Below are positions 42,759-51,525 of a DNA stretch of 64,000 nt, piece by piece (the first letter of the stretch is position 1; each line of letters begins with the position of its first letter). The stretch is from Mycolicibacterium thermoresistibile. Its GTDB lineage: Bacteria > Actinomycetota > Actinomycetes > Mycobacteriales > Mycobacteriaceae. The position numbers and the translations under genes are program-made. Location of the stretch: the NCBI RefSeq assembly GCF_900187065.1, contig NZ_LT906483.1, positions 248,001-312,000 of the forward strand, written 5' to 3'. The notes below the pieces were generated by a model, which searched no databases, was not told the origin of the DNA, and saw only the letters and a list, made by a program, of their open reading frames with translations.

Positions 42759-43700
42759 ATGCGGATCAGCCTCAGCATCGTCGGCCTCACCCCCGACGGC
42801 CCCGACCCGATCGACTCCCTGGTGCGCGACCTCACCGCCCTGCGCGACGCCGGTTTCGGCAGAGTCTGGTTGGCCCAGTTGCCTTTCGACATCGACCTGC
42901 CGACCGTGCTGGGCATCGCGCTGCGTGCGGTCGACGGGATCGAGGTGGGCTCCGGGGTCATCCCGATCCAGCCGCAGCATCCGATGCAACTGGCACAGCG
43001 GGCGCTGACCCTGTCACTGATCAGCGGGGGCCGCTTCCTGCTCGGCATCGGGATGAGCCACCGGATGGTCGCCGAGGGTATGTGGGGCGTGAGCTGGGAC
43101 CGGCCGGTGCGCCAGATGCGTGAGTATCTCGACGGTCTGCAGCCGCTGCTGGCCGGGCGGCCCGCCGACGTCACCGGGGAGTTCTGGAGCACCCGCGGGG
43201 CGCTGAGGCTGGCCGGGGGCGGGACTTCGCCGCCGGAACCGCCGGTGTATCTCGCCGCGCTGGGGCCGCAGATGCTGCGGCTGGCCGGGCGGCGCACCGC
43301 CGGCACGTTGACCTGGATGACCGGGCCGAAGACTCTGGCCGGCCACATCGTGCCGACGTTGCGGCAGGCCGCCGCCGACGCCGGCCGGTCCGGGTCCGAC
43401 GTCCGCGTCGTGGCGTCACTGCCGGTCAGCGTCACCGACGACGTCGAGGGCGCGCGGGCGCAGGCGGTGGAGCAGTTCGCGGTGTACGGCACCCTGCCGT
43501 CGTACCGGGCCATGCTGGACCGGGAGGGCTACGTGAACCCCGAGGACGCGGCGATCATCGGCGACGAGCAGACGGTGTCGCAGCGCCTCGATGAACTGGC
43601 CGCTGCCGGCGTCGACGAGTTCACCGCCGCGGTGTTCGACGCCGACCCCGAGATCAGGGCCCGCACCCGGGCGTTGCTGGTCTCACGGCAGACCGGTTAG
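42759..43700 (+). CDS. LLM-class (luciferase-like) F420-dependent oxidoreductase
   Basis: A 313-residue TIM-barrel protein of the bacterial-luciferase superfamily, probably using F420. Seen: the N-terminal strand RISLSIVGL, GSGVIPIQPQHPMQLAQRAL, SGGRFLLGIGMSH, and PVYLAALGPQMLRLAGRRTAG, all typical of the TIGR03564-type group. ATG 42759 starts with the first strand; GTG 42714, ATG 42738 and ATG 42750 are in frame and possible. A T-tailed hairpin follows. Substrate unknown. Confidence 0.85.
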   Translation: MRISLSIVGLTPDGPDPIDSLVRDLTALRDAGFGRVWLAQLPFDIDLPTVLGIALRAVDGIEVGSGVIPIQPQHPMQLAQRALTLSLISGGRFLLGIGMSHRMVAEGMWGVSWDRPVRQMREYLDGLQPLLAGRPADVTGEFWSTRGALRLAGGGTSPPEPPVYLAALGPQMLRLAGRRTAGTLTWMTGPKTLAGHIVPTLRQAAADAGRSGSDVRVVASLPVSVTDDVEGARAQAVEQFAVYGTLPSYRAMLDREGYVNPEDAAIIGDEQTVSQRLDELAAAGVDEFTAAVFDADPEIRARTRALLVSRQTG

Positions 43701-43752
43701 CCAGACCGGTTGGCCAGAACCCCGAGAGACAGCGGATCCCGGGAAGACGAGA

Positions 43753-43795
43753 GCACGGCCGCCGCAACCGGGTTGCGACGACCGTGCCCTTTTTC
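43753..43795. terminator. Intrinsic terminator between LLM gene and fadE5
   Basis: GCACGG (43753-43758) pairs with CCGTGC (43782-43787), with the inner stem CGCAAC/GTTGCG and a CCTTTTT run after it. It is the most classical T-tailed terminator in the window, placed between convergent genes. Confidence 0.85.
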
Positions 43796-43822
43796 GCGTT
43801 GTCCGCGGACCTGATCAGCGGA

Positions 43823-45658
43823 TCAGAACGCCGCCTCGTCGAGTTCCATGATCTCGTTGTCGATGTTCTCGATGACGTGACGCATGCTGGTCAGCAGCGG
43901 CAGGAAGTTCTTGGCGAAGAACGACGCCGCCGCGACCTTGCCCTCGTAGAAGGCGCGCTCGTCACCCTCGGCGCCGGCGTCCAGCTTCTCCAGGGCCACC
44001 GCGGCCTGCTCCTGCAGCAGCCAGCCGATCACCAGGTCGCCGACGCTCATCAGGTAGCGCACCGATCCGAGACCCACCTTGTAGATGTTCTTCGGATCCT
44101 CCTGCGCCGACATCAGGTAGCCGGTCATGGCGGCCGTCATCGCCTGTACGTCGTTGAGCGCGGTCTGCAGCAGTTCGCGCTCCTTCTTGAGCCGGCCGTT
44201 ACCGGACTCGTTCTTGACGAACTTCTCGATCTGGCCGGACAGGTACGTCAGCGCCTGACCCTTGTCGCGGACGATCTTGCGGAAGAAGAAGTCCTGCGCC
44301 TGGATGGCGGTGGTGCCCTCGTACAGCGAGTCGATCTTCGAGTCGCGGATGTACTGCTCGATCGGGTAGTCCTGCAGGAAGCCCGAACCACCCAGCGTCT
44401 GCAGGGACTCGGTCAGCTTGGCGTACGCCTGCTCCGAGCCGACACCCTTGACGATCGGCAGCAGCAGGTCGTTGACCCGCATCGCCAGATCGGCGTCGAC
44501 ACCGTGCACGGCCTCGGCCACCGCGGCGTCCTGATAGGTCGCGGTGTAGAGGTACATCGCCCGCATGCCCTCTGCGTAGGCCTTCTGCGTCATCAGCGAC
44601 CGGCGCACGTCGGGGTGGTGGGTGATGGTCACCCGCGGTGCGGTCTTGTCGGTCATCTGGGTCATGTCGGCGCCCTGCACACGCTCCTTGGCGTACTCGA
44701 GCGCGTTGAGATAGCCGGTGGACAGCGTGGCGATCGCCTTGGTGCCCACCATCATCCGGGCCTGCTCGATGACATCGAACATCTGCCGGATGCCCTCGTG
44801 CACGTCGCCGACGAGCCAACCCTTGGCCGGCACGCCGTGCTGGCCGAACGCCAGCTCACAGGTCGCCGAGACCTTCAGGCCCATCTTGTGCTCGACGTTG
44901 GTGACGAAGACGCCGTTGCGTTCGCCGGGTTCACCGGTCTCCGGATCGAAGAGGAACTTCGGTACGAAGAACAGCGACAGACCCTTGGTGCCCGGTCCCG
45001 CGCCCTCCGGACGCGCCAGCACCAGGTGGAAGATGTTCTCGAACAGGTCGTCGGAGTCGGCCGAGGTGATGAACCGCTTCACACCCTCGATGTGCCAGGA
45101 GCCGTCCGGCTGCTCGATCGCCTTGGTGCGGCCGGCGCCGACGTCCGAACCGGCATCCGGTTCGGTGAGCACCATGGTGGAACCCCACTGGCGCTCGACG
45201 GCGATCTTGGCCCACTTCTTCTGCTGCTCGTTGCCCAGCTTGTAGAGGATGCTGGCGAAGCCGGCGCCGCCGCCGTACATCCACACCGCGGGGTTGGCGC
45301 CGAGCAGGTGCTCGTGCAGCGCCCACACCAGGGCACGGGGCATCGGCATCCCGCCGAGCTCCTCTTCGATGCCGACCTTGTCCCAGCCGGCGTCAAGAAC
45401 CGCGCGCACCGACTTCTTGAAGTTCTCCGGCAGCGACACCGAGTGGGTCTCCGGGTCGAAAGTCGGCGGGTTACGGTCGCCCTCGACGAACGAGGCGGCT
45501 ACGGGCCCTTCCGCCAGGCGGCTGATCTCGGCGAGCATCTCCCGTGCCGTGTCGACATCGAGGTCGCTGTACTCGCCCTGGCCCAGCGCCTTGTCGACGC
45601 CGAACACCTCGAACAGGTTGAATTCCTGGTCACGGACATTGCTCTTGTAGTGGCTCAC
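43823..45658 (-). CDS. fadE5: Acyl-CoA dehydrogenase FadE5
   Basis: A 611-residue FAD enzyme oxidising acyl-CoA to 2-enoyl-CoA, with broad chain-length use reported for mycobacterial FadE5. Key blocks: [60 protein letters not shown] and [23 protein letters not shown] 45658 has GAGGAGGAATA before it and matches the SHYKSNVRD opening of Rv0244c. Upstream are two inverted repeats around a TATAGT -10. A paralogue of identical length lies at 3715-5550. Confidence 0.94.
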   Translation of the reverse strand: MSHYKSNVRDQEFNLFEVFGVDKALGQGEYSDLDVDTAREMLAEISRLAEGPVAASFVEGDRNPPTFDPETHSVSLPENFKKSVRAVLDAGWDKVGIEEELGGMPMPRALVWALHEHLLGANPAVWMYGGGAGFASILYKLGNEQQKKWAKIAVERQWGSTMVLTEPDAGSDVGAGRTKAIEQPDGSWHIEGVKRFITSADSDDLFENIFHLVLARPEGAGPGTKGLSLFFVPKFLFDPETGEPGERNGVFVTNVEHKMGLKVSATCELAFGQHGVPAKGWLVGDVHEGIRQMFDVIEQARMMVGTKAIATLSTGYLNALEYAKERVQGADMTQMTDKTAPRVTITHHPDVRRSLMTQKAYAEGMRAMYLYTATYQDAAVAEAVHGVDADLAMRVNDLLLPIVKGVGSEQAYAKLTESLQTLGGSGFLQDYPIEQYIRDSKIDSLYEGTTAIQAQDFFFRKIVRDKGQALTYLSGQIEKFVKNESGNGRLKKERELLQTALNDVQAMTAAMTGYLMSAQEDPKNIYKVGLGSVRYLMSVGDLVIGWLLQEQAAVALEKLDAGAEGDERAFYEGKVAAASFFAKNFLPLLTSMRHVIENIDNEIMELDEAAF

Positions 45659-45707
45659 TATTCCTCCTCGACGAGACGGCCACCGACGGTTGGGTACTTG
45701 CGATGTA

Positions 45708-45747
45708 AGTTACCCACCGGTAACTCTTGGAACTATACCGCTCGGTA
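45708..45747 (-). promoter_or_regulatory. fadE5 promoter with two GTTACC/GGTAAC inverted repeats
   Basis: AGTTACC-CACC-GGTAACT (45708-45725) has perfect 7-bp arms. TACCG-CT-CGGTA (45736-45747) is a second palindrome 25 bp away centre to centre. Read on the minus strand, TATAGT (45738-45733) fits the -10, putting the first repeat at the transcription start. This is a classic repressor layout. The regulator is unknown. Confidence 0.55.
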
Positions 45748-45788
45748 ACTTCAACGCAAAGCCGCCACGGGCAATTTCCGCCATCTAA

Positions 45789-45804
45789 CCAACCAATTGG
45801 TTGG
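45789..45804. promoter_or_regulatory. Perfect 16-bp palindrome
   Basis: CCAACCAATTGGTTGG, perfectly symmetrical, 131 bp upstream of fadE5. It lies in a 534-nt gap (45659-46192) without a convincing gene. The same gap holds a GGTTA-TCGG-TAACC element (about 46088-46101) and repeated TATCGGGAGGTG words (about 46053-46080). It resembles a TetR operator; the cognate regulator is not apparent. Confidence 0.5.
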
Positions 45805-46001
45805 CCGGGGTCCGGCGGGGGTATCCACCCCGGTTGTGCCGGGGTCTGCGCGGCTGGTTCGACACCACCGCCCAGCGGTTGAGAAGCGCCCGGATCCACC
45901 CCCTGAGCAGGTGTGATCCGTCCAGGTCGACGATGCGCGCCGGCATCGGGCAGCGGCCCGCGAGTCGGCGCGGGGCCGCGGCGCCCAGCAGACGGGGTCT
46001 G

Positions 46002-46039
46002 CCCGTCGGGGATGTGGGAAACACCACATCCCCGACGGG
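46002..46039. terminator. Perfect 16-bp hairpin in the fadE5 upstream gap
   Basis: CCCGTCGGGGATGTGG (46002-46017) and its exact complement (46024-46039) flank a GAAACA loop. It probably terminates transcription of the small gene at 46193-46354 (minus strand), whose stop lies 154 nt away, or an unseen transcript. Confidence 0.6.
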
Positions 46040-46192
46040 GCAACATCGGGTGGTATCGGGAGGTGGTATCGGGAGGTGTCGGAAGGTTATCGGTAACCGA
46101 AAGGATTCAGCCGGAGGCTTCAGCCGAAGCCGGTCGGGCTGATCGAGTCCGATCGATCCGACCGAAGGGAAAGAAAGGGGCAGGCCGCTCCA

Positions 46193-46354
46193 CTACGGGC
46201 GGGCGGCCAGTTCCTCTCGGTAGCGCTGGATCCGATCTTCGATCTCCGCGGCGTCGGCCAGCCGGTTCTCCTTGCGGGCCAATTGAGCGCGGAGGGTCAG
46301 CTCGCGGATCGCCTTGCGAATCTCGTTGATGCTGTAAACGCGTCCGACGGTCAT
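46193..46354 (-). CDS. Small helical protein, function unknown
   Basis: A 53-residue soluble protein, MTVGRVYSINEIRKAIRELT then LRAQLARKENRLADAAEIED, highly charged and predicted to be mostly one or two coiled helices (Arg/Lys/Glu-rich). ATG 46354 has AAAGG 6 nt upstream. I recognise no family. It stands alone between the sdh terminator and the fadE5 upstream gap. Clean start, codon use and ribosome site favour a real gene. Confidence 0.6.
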   Translation of the reverse strand: MTVGRVYSINEIRKAIRELTLRAQLARKENRLADAAEIEDRIQRYREELAARP

Positions 46355-46548
46355 GACTGCCTTTCTCGACTGATCGACGTTGATCGGTCTCGGCCGCTCG
46401 AGTGCGGTCTCGGCCTCCGGCACCGGTCGCCGGCGGATCCAGCCGTCACGGATCCGGCCGGCCGGCGCCCCCGCAGCATCGGGCTCGCCGCAGGTGGTGT
46501 TGTGACCGAGGTTACCCAAATCCGCGACGGACGGCAGGCGATGTGGCA

Positions 46549-46579
46549 GGACCCCGCCGGCCGGTGGCCGGCGGGGTCC
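46549..46579 (-). terminator. Perfect 14-bp hairpin after the sdh operon
   Basis: GGACCCCGCCGGCC (46549-46562) and its exact complement (46566-46579) with a GGT loop, 79 nt beyond the sdhB stop. The rest of the 46355-46657 gap shows nothing further that I can support beyond the promoter area of the small gene. Confidence 0.8.
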
Positions 46580-46657
46580 GCAGGGAGAGAGATCACGTGC
46601 GCCACACGTGCGCCACGACGGGACTGCCGAGGCGTGGACCGGGCGCTGACGGAGTGG

Positions 46658-47410
46658 CTACTGCCGTCGGAACAGCTTGTTGCCCAGCCAGACCACCGGG
46701 TCGTACTTGCGGTCGGCGACCCGCTCCTTCATCGGAATGAGCGCGTTGTCGGTGATCTTGATGTGCTCCGGGCACACCTCGGTGCAGCACTTGGTGATGT
46801 TGCAGTAGCCCAGGCCGTGCTCGTCCTGGACCTCCTCGGCCCGGTTGGGGTGGGTGTCCAGCGGATGCATGTCCAGCTCGGCCATCCGCATCAGGAAACG
46901 CGGCCCGGCGAAGGCCTTCTTGTTGTCCTCGTGGTCGCGAATCACATGGCACACGTTCTGGCACAGGAAGCACTCGATGCACTTGCGGAACTCCTGTGAC
47001 CGGTTCACGTCCTCCTGCTGCATCCGGTACTCACCGGGCTGCAGATCCTTCGGCGGCCGGAACGACGGGATCTCGCGCGCCTTCTCGAAGTTGAACGACA
47101 CATCGTTGACCAGGTCGCGGATCACCGGGAACGTGCGCATCGGCGTCACGGTGATGACCTCGTTCTCGGCGAACGTGGACATCCGCGTCATACACATCAA
47201 CCGCGGCCGGCCGTTGATCTCCGCCGAACACGATCCGCACTTGCCGGCCTTGCAGTTCCAGCGCACCGCCAGATCCGGCGTCTGGGTCTGCTGCAGACGG
47301 TGGATGATGTCGAGCACCACCTCACCCTCGTTGACCTCGACGGAGTAGTCCTGCAGCGCGCCGCCGTCGTCGTCACCGCGCCACACACGCAGCTTTGCCT
47401 GGTAGCCCAT
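46658..47410 (-). CDS. sdhB: Succinate dehydrogenase 1 iron-sulfur subunit
   Basis: A 250-residue electron-transfer subunit. The N-terminal [2Fe-2S] ligands are in WNCKAGKCGSCSAEINGRP and MC. The C-terminal [4Fe-4S]/[3Fe-4S] ligands are in CIECFLCQNVCHV and CNITKCCTEVCPEHI. It passes electrons from the flavoprotein to the membrane subunit. The ATG overlaps the sdhA stop by one base. Order and size match Rv0247c. Confidence 0.94.
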   Translation of the reverse strand: MGYQAKLRVWRGDDDGGALQDYSVEVNEGEVVLDIIHRLQQTQTPDLAVRWNCKAGKCGSCSAEINGRPRLMCMTRMSTFAENEVITVTPMRTFPVIRDLVNDVSFNFEKAREIPSFRPPKDLQPGEYRMQQEDVNRSQEFRKCIECFLCQNVCHVIRDHEDNKKAFAGPRFLMRMAELDMHPLDTHPNRAEEVQDEHGLGYCNITKCCTEVCPEHIKITDNALIPMKERVADRKYDPVVWLGNKLFRRQ

Positions 47411-49326
47411 CAGACCCTCCGTCCCGGATGCTCGGCGAGTTCCTCGTCGGTGTAGTACTTCTCCAGCTCGTCGATCTCGAACAGCGCCAACAGATCCGGC
47501 CGCATCGGCGGTTGCTGTTCCGGTGTGACCTCGATGCTGGGCAGGACGTCGTCGTCACCGGTGGCGCGGCATACCAGCAAGGTGCTGCGCCACTTGGCGT
47601 CCATGGCCGGATAGTCGTCGCGGGTGTGCCCGCCGCGGCTCTCGGTGCGATCCAGCGCCGCCTTGGCCACACATTCGCTGACCAGCAGCATGTTGCGCAG
47701 GTCGATGGCCAGATGCCAGCCCGGGTTGTAGTGCCGGCCCCCGTCGACCTTGAGATTGCGGAACCGCTCCCGCAACTCGCCGAGCTTGTTGAGCGCCTGC
47801 GTCATCTCCGCCTCGGTGCGGATGATGCCGACCAGCTCGTTCATCGTGTCCTGCAGATCGAGTTGCAGCGTGTAGGGATTCTCCGGGGTGGCGCCGTTGC
47901 TCGGCCCCTCGAACGGGGCCAGCGCCAGCCGGATGGCGTGGTCGACGGCCTCCTGCGACACCTGCGGACGATCCTTGAGCGCGTTGACGTAGTCGGCGGC
48001 GCCCAGGCCGGCACGCCGGCCGAACACCAACAGGTCCGACAGCGAGTTCCCGCCCAGCCGGTTCGAACCGTGCATCCCGCCGGCGCACTCGCCGGCCGCG
48101 AACAGGCCGGGCGTCCGCGCCGCGGCGGTGTCCGGATCCACCTCGATCCCGCCCATGATGTAGTGGCAGGTCGGTCCGACCTCCATCGGCTCCTTGGTGA
48201 TGTCGACCTCGGCCAGCTCCTTGAACTGGTGATACATCGACGGGAGGCGTTTGAGGATCTCGCCCTCCGGGAGCCGGGACGCGATGTCGAGATACACCCC
48301 GCCGTGCGGTGAGCCGCGGCCGGCCTTCACCTCGGCATTGATCGCCCGGGCCACCTCATCGCGGGGCAGCAGATCCGGTGTGCGGCGGGCGGAGTCGTTG
48401 TCCTTGAGCCACTGATCGGCTTCCTCTTCGGTCTCGGCGTACTGGCCCTTGAACACCGCGGGGATGTAGTCGAACATGAACCGCTTGCCCTCGGAGTTCT
48501 TCAGCACCCCACCGTCACCGCGGACACCCTCGGTGACGAGGATGCCCTTCACGCTGGGCGGCCAGACCATCCCGGTCGGGTGGAACTGGATGAACTCCAT
48601 GTTGATCAGCGTCGAGCCGGCCCGCAGCGCCAGCGCATGGCCGTCGCCGGTGTACTCCCAGGAGTTCGACGTCACCTTGTAGGTCTTGCCGATCCCGCCG
48701 GTCGCGAGCACCACGGCCGGCGCCTCGAACAGGATGAACCGCCCGGTCTCGCGCCAGTATCCGAAGGCCCCGGCGATGCGGTCGCCGTCCTTGATCAACT
48801 CGGTGATCGAGCACTCGTGGAACACCCGGATCCGGGCCTCGTAGTCACCGAATTCGGCCTTGTCCTCCTGCTGCAGCGAGACGATCTTCTGCTGCATGGT
48901 GCGGATGAGTTCCAGCCCGGTGCGGTCACCGACGTGGGCCAGCCGCGGGTAGGTGTGGCCGCCGAAGTTGCGCTGGCTGATGCGGCCGTCCTCGAGCCGG
49001 TCGAACAGGGCGCCGTAGGTTTCCAGCTCCCACACCCGGTCCGGGGATTCCTTGGCGTGCAGTTCGGCCATCCGCCAGTTGTTGAGGAACTTCCCGCCGC
49101 GCATGGTGTCGCAGAAGTGGGTCTGCCAGTTGTCTTTCGGGTTGGTGTTACCCATCGAGGCCGCGCACCCGCCCTCGGCCATCACGGTGTGGGCCTTACC
49201 GAACAGTGACTTGGTCACCACGGCGACCCGCAGACCGCGCTCGCGGGCTTCGATCACCGCGCGCAAACCCGAGCCGCCGGCACCGATCACCACGACGTCG
49301 TACTGGTGCCGCTCGACTTCAGTCAT
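47410..49326 (-). CDS. sdhA: Succinate dehydrogenase 1 flavoprotein subunit
   Basis: A 638-residue flavoprotein oxidising succinate to fumarate. The FAD-binding motif VVVIGAGGSGLRAVIEARERG is at the N-terminus, the flavinylation region KAHTVMAEGGCAASMG follows, and the active-site blocks are EFIQFHPTGM, GPTCHYIMGGIEVD and HGSNRLGGNSL. GGGGAG precedes ATG 49326. It lies 70 nt after the membrane-subunit gene and overlaps sdhB. Matches Rv0248c. Confidence 0.95.
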   Translation of the reverse strand: MTEVERHQYDVVVIGAGGSGLRAVIEARERGLRVAVVTKSLFGKAHTVMAEGGCAASMGNTNPKDNWQTHFCDTMRGGKFLNNWRMAELHAKESPDRVWELETYGALFDRLEDGRISQRNFGGHTYPRLAHVGDRTGLELIRTMQQKIVSLQQEDKAEFGDYEARIRVFHECSITELIKDGDRIAGAFGYWRETGRFILFEAPAVVLATGGIGKTYKVTSNSWEYTGDGHALALRAGSTLINMEFIQFHPTGMVWPPSVKGILVTEGVRGDGGVLKNSEGKRFMFDYIPAVFKGQYAETEEEADQWLKDNDSARRTPDLLPRDEVARAINAEVKAGRGSPHGGVYLDIASRLPEGEILKRLPSMYHQFKELAEVDITKEPMEVGPTCHYIMGGIEVDPDTAAARTPGLFAAGECAGGMHGSNRLGGNSLSDLLVFGRRAGLGAADYVNALKDRPQVSQEAVDHAIRLALAPFEGPSNGATPENPYTLQLDLQDTMNELVGIIRTEAEMTQALNKLGELRERFRNLKVDGGRHYNPGWHLAIDLRNMLLVSECVAKAALDRTESRGGHTRDDYPAMDAKWRSTLLVCRATGDDDVLPSIEVTPEQQPPMRPDLLALFEIDELEKYYTDEELAEHPGRRV

Positions 49327-49396
49327 AACTCCCCATTCGTTGGATATTCATTTCGATCAGTCGTTACCAAACCGGATGTCGAACCGACAAGCGTTG

Positions 49397-50218
49397 TCAG
49401 CCAATGAATCTCAGGTCAGTGATCCAGCCTGCCGACACCGCCATGATGTAGAAGTCGGTGAACATCAGGGTGCCCAGGGTGATCCAGGCGAACTGCATGT
49501 GCCGGCCGTTCAGCCAACTGACTCTGGTCCAGGTCCAGTACCGCACCGGATGTTTCGAGAAGTGCTTGAGCCGGCCGCCGACGATGTGCCGGCAGGAATG
49601 GCAACCGCCGGTGTAGGCCCACAGCAGTGCGACGTTGATCAGCAGGATGACGTTGCCCAGGCCGAAGCCGAACCCACTCGGGGAGCGGAACGCCATGATG
49701 GCGTCATAGGTGTTGAGCAGCGTGATGGCCAGCGCGACGTAGAAGAAGTAGCGGTGGGAGTTCTGCAGGATCAGCGGGAACCGCGTCTCACCGCTGTAGC
49801 TCGAATGCGGTTCGGCCACAGCGCATGCGGGCGGTGACTGCCAGACCGAGCGGTAGTAGGCGCGGCGGTAGTAGTAGCACGTCACCCGGAACAGCAGCAG
49901 GAAGGGCAGCGAGATGATCGCGTACGGCAAAAACCACGGGAATTCGCCGAACCAGACGCCGAGGTGACTGGAGCCTTCCACGCAGGACGCGGACACGCAC
50001 GGGGAGTAGAACGGCGTCAGATAGTGGTAGTCGGCGACGTAGTAGTAGTCGTGCATCAACGCTCGGACGGTCGCGTAGATGACGAACGCGGCCAGCCCGA
50101 GGTTGACCCACATCGGAGGCATCCACCACCGATCGGTGCGCAGGGTGCGCTGCGGTATCTCAGCGCGATTCGGCGAATGGACGCCGGTCGCAGAACGGTC
50201 GGCGGTGGGTGCGCTCAC
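49397..50218 (-). CDS. sdhC: Succinate dehydrogenase 1 membrane anchor subunit
   Basis: A 273-residue integral membrane protein with about five helices, the quinone-side subunit of Sdh1. A CHSCRH motif lies between helices four and five, and two Cys in SPCVSASCVEG lie in an external loop. A Tyr-rich loop (HDYYYVADYHYL) follows the first helix. The start is GTG 50218 with AAAGGGA upstream. Length equals that recalled for Rv0249c. First gene of the sdhC-sdhA-sdhB operon. Confidence 0.9.
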   Translation of the reverse strand: MSAPTADRSATGVHSPNRAEIPQRTLRTDRWWMPPMWVNLGLAAFVIYATVRALMHDYYYVADYHYLTPFYSPCVSASCVEGSSHLGVWFGEFPWFLPYAIISLPFLLLFRVTCYYYRRAYYRSVWQSPPACAVAEPHSSYSGETRFPLILQNSHRYFFYVALAITLLNTYDAIMAFRSPSGFGFGLGNVILLINVALLWAYTGGCHSCRHIVGGRLKHFSKHPVRYWTWTRVSWLNGRHMQFAWITLGTLMFTDFYIMAVSAGWITDLRFIG

Positions 50219-50278
50219 GGTTCCCTTTCGTTGTCGATCGGTCTTACGGGGGGACGGGACTCAGCGGGGAAGACGCCG

Positions 50279-50301
50279 GTCGAGCGTCGCGGACGCTCGA
50301 C
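50279..50301 (-). terminator. Hairpin after the Rv0250c-like gene
   Basis: GTCGAGCGTC (50279-50288) and GACGCTCGAC (50292-50301) pair perfectly around GCG, directly after the stop codon. No T-run. It could separate this gene from the sdh operon. Confidence 0.65.
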
Positions 50302-50592
50302 TCAGCGCAGCCCCTCGTCGTCGATTCCGTGCCAGAAGTTGGTGTCGTACTCGGTGTCGGGCACCGGGATCTTCTCGGCGGCGGGCACATGCCGGTGCAG
50401 TCCGCGCGACATCTCGAACTCCTCGGCGTCGATGTGCAGCCGGTCGATGTCGTTCTGGATGCGTTCTGCGCTGTTGACGATGCGCTTCATGCCCGGGCTG
50501 TCGCCATAGCGTGCTGCCAGCGATGCCACGCAACGCCGAAGGCCGTGCATGAGTTCGTGCAGTTGGGCGAGTTCAGCAGCGGTGGCGGACAT
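50302..50592 (-). CDS. Conserved small protein (Rv0250c-like)
   Basis: A 96-residue soluble protein of unknown function. An Ala/Leu-rich amphipathic start (ATAAELAQLHELMHGLRRCV) and a central helix (MKRIVNSAERIQNDIDRLHI) suggest a helical bundle; the C-terminus DTNFWHGIDDEGLR is aromatic and acidic. AGGAGG lies 9 nt before ATG 50592. It is directly upstream of sdhC in the same direction, as Rv0250c is in M. tuberculosis, so a part in Sdh1 assembly or regulation is possible but unshown. Confidence 0.85.
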   Translation of the reverse strand: MSATAAELAQLHELMHGLRRCVASLAARYGDSPGMKRIVNSAERIQNDIDRLHIDAEEFEMSRGLHRHVPAAEKIPVPDTEYDTNFWHGIDDEGLR

Positions 50593-50615
50593 TGGGGTGA
50601 CCTCCTTGGGCTGAA

Positions 50616-50643
50616 GGGTGTCGAGAATCACATTACGACACCC
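50616..50643. promoter_or_regulatory. Inverted repeat between Rv0250c-like and PEP-mutase-like genes
   Basis: GGGTGTCG (50616-50623) and CGACACCC (50636-50643), perfect 8-bp arms 12 nt apart, centred in a 111-nt divergent intergenic region. Position suggests an operator acting on one or both genes. Regulator unknown. Confidence 0.5.
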
Positions 50644-50703
50644 GATGCTAGCCATATCACTGGGTTGATAGTGAGAGAGATCACGTCGACGCGCGGAGGT
50701 GCG

Positions 50704-51465
50704 GTGGGAAACAGACAGGTTTTGCAGAAGCGGGCGAGTGACTTCCTGGCACTGCACCGGCCCGGCGACCCGGTGGTGCTGCCGACGGTGTGGGATGCCT
50801 GGTCGGCCCGGCTGGCGGTGGACGCGGGATTCCCGGCGCTGACCGTCGGGAGTCATCCGGTCGCCGATTCGCTGGGCAAGGCCGACAACGAGGGGATGAC
50901 GTTCGACGACGTCCTCACCCGGGTCGGTCAGATCACGGCGGCGGTCGAGGTGCCGGTGTCGGTGGACATCGAATCGGGCTACGCCGAGTCGCCGGAGCGG
51001 CTGATCACCGGCCTGCTCGACGCCGGCGCCGTCGGGCTCAACATCGAGGACACCGTGCACAGTGAGGGTCGGCGGCTGCGGTCGGTGGCCGAACACGCCG
51101 AGCTGGTCGGGGCGCTGCGGGCGGCGGCGGATGCCGCGGGTGTGCATGTGGTGGTCAACGCCCGCACCGACCTGTTCCTACGGCAGGACGGTGACGAGTC
51201 CGACCGGGTGGACCGGGCGATCGCGCGGCTGACCGAATGCGCGCGCGCCGGCGCCGATGTGTTGTATCCGGTGGGCCGGCACGACCCGGACATTCTGCGC
51301 CGGCTGGCCACCGAACTGCCGTTGCCGGTCAACGCGATCGCCGCGCCGGATCAGGCCGATCCGGCGAGCTTCGGGCCGCTGGGTGTGGCGCGGATCAGCT
51401 TCGGCCCGTTCTTCCAGGCGGCACTGGCCGTCCGGGCCGGGGAGATCCTGGCCCGTTGGCGCTGA
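50704..51465 (+). CDS. Isocitrate lyase/PEP mutase superfamily protein (Rv1998c-like)
   Basis: A 253-residue single-domain TIM-barrel protein of the ICL/PEP-mutase group, expected to make or break C-C or P-C bonds next to a carboxylate. Seen: LPTVWDAWSARLAVDAGFPA, the Mg-binding VPVSVDIESGYAESP, GLNIEDTVH and VVNARTDLFL. The Cys loop of isocitrate lyase (KKCGH) is absent, so it is not an isocitrate lyase. GTG 50704 has GGAGGT just upstream; GTG 50671 is in frame. It resembles Rv1998c, a DosR-regulon gene as I recall, which suits its neighbours. Confidence 0.8.
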   Translation: MGNRQVLQKRASDFLALHRPGDPVVLPTVWDAWSARLAVDAGFPALTVGSHPVADSLGKADNEGMTFDDVLTRVGQITAAVEVPVSVDIESGYAESPERLITGLLDAGAVGLNIEDTVHSEGRRLRSVAEHAELVGALRAAADAAGVHVVVNARTDLFLRQDGDESDRVDRAIARLTECARAGADVLYPVGRHDPDILRRLATELPLPVNAIAAPDQADPASFGPLGVARISFGPFFQAALAVRAGEILARWR

Positions 51466-51478
51466 TCGAAAAAAATCT

Positions 51479-51515
51479 GGCGTGGAAACGATCGCTCACC
51501 GAACGTTTCCACGCC
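51479..51515 (-). terminator. Intrinsic terminator of hsp
   Basis: Perfect 12-bp arms GGCGTGGAAACG (51479-51490) and CGTTTCCACGCC (51504-51515). On the minus strand a run of seven T follows within a few bases (complement of 51469-51475), so it stops hsp transcripts, and may also stop the opposing gene. Confidence 0.85.
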
Positions 51516-51525
51516 GAAATCGCAC

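Noticed and set aside
45787..45949. Small minus-strand frame MPARIVDLDGSHLLRGW...
   Set aside because: No ribosome site, and its end is the palindrome CCAACCAATTGGTTGG. The Arg-rich composition looks non-coding, although the HLLRGWIRALLNRW stretch made it worth a look.
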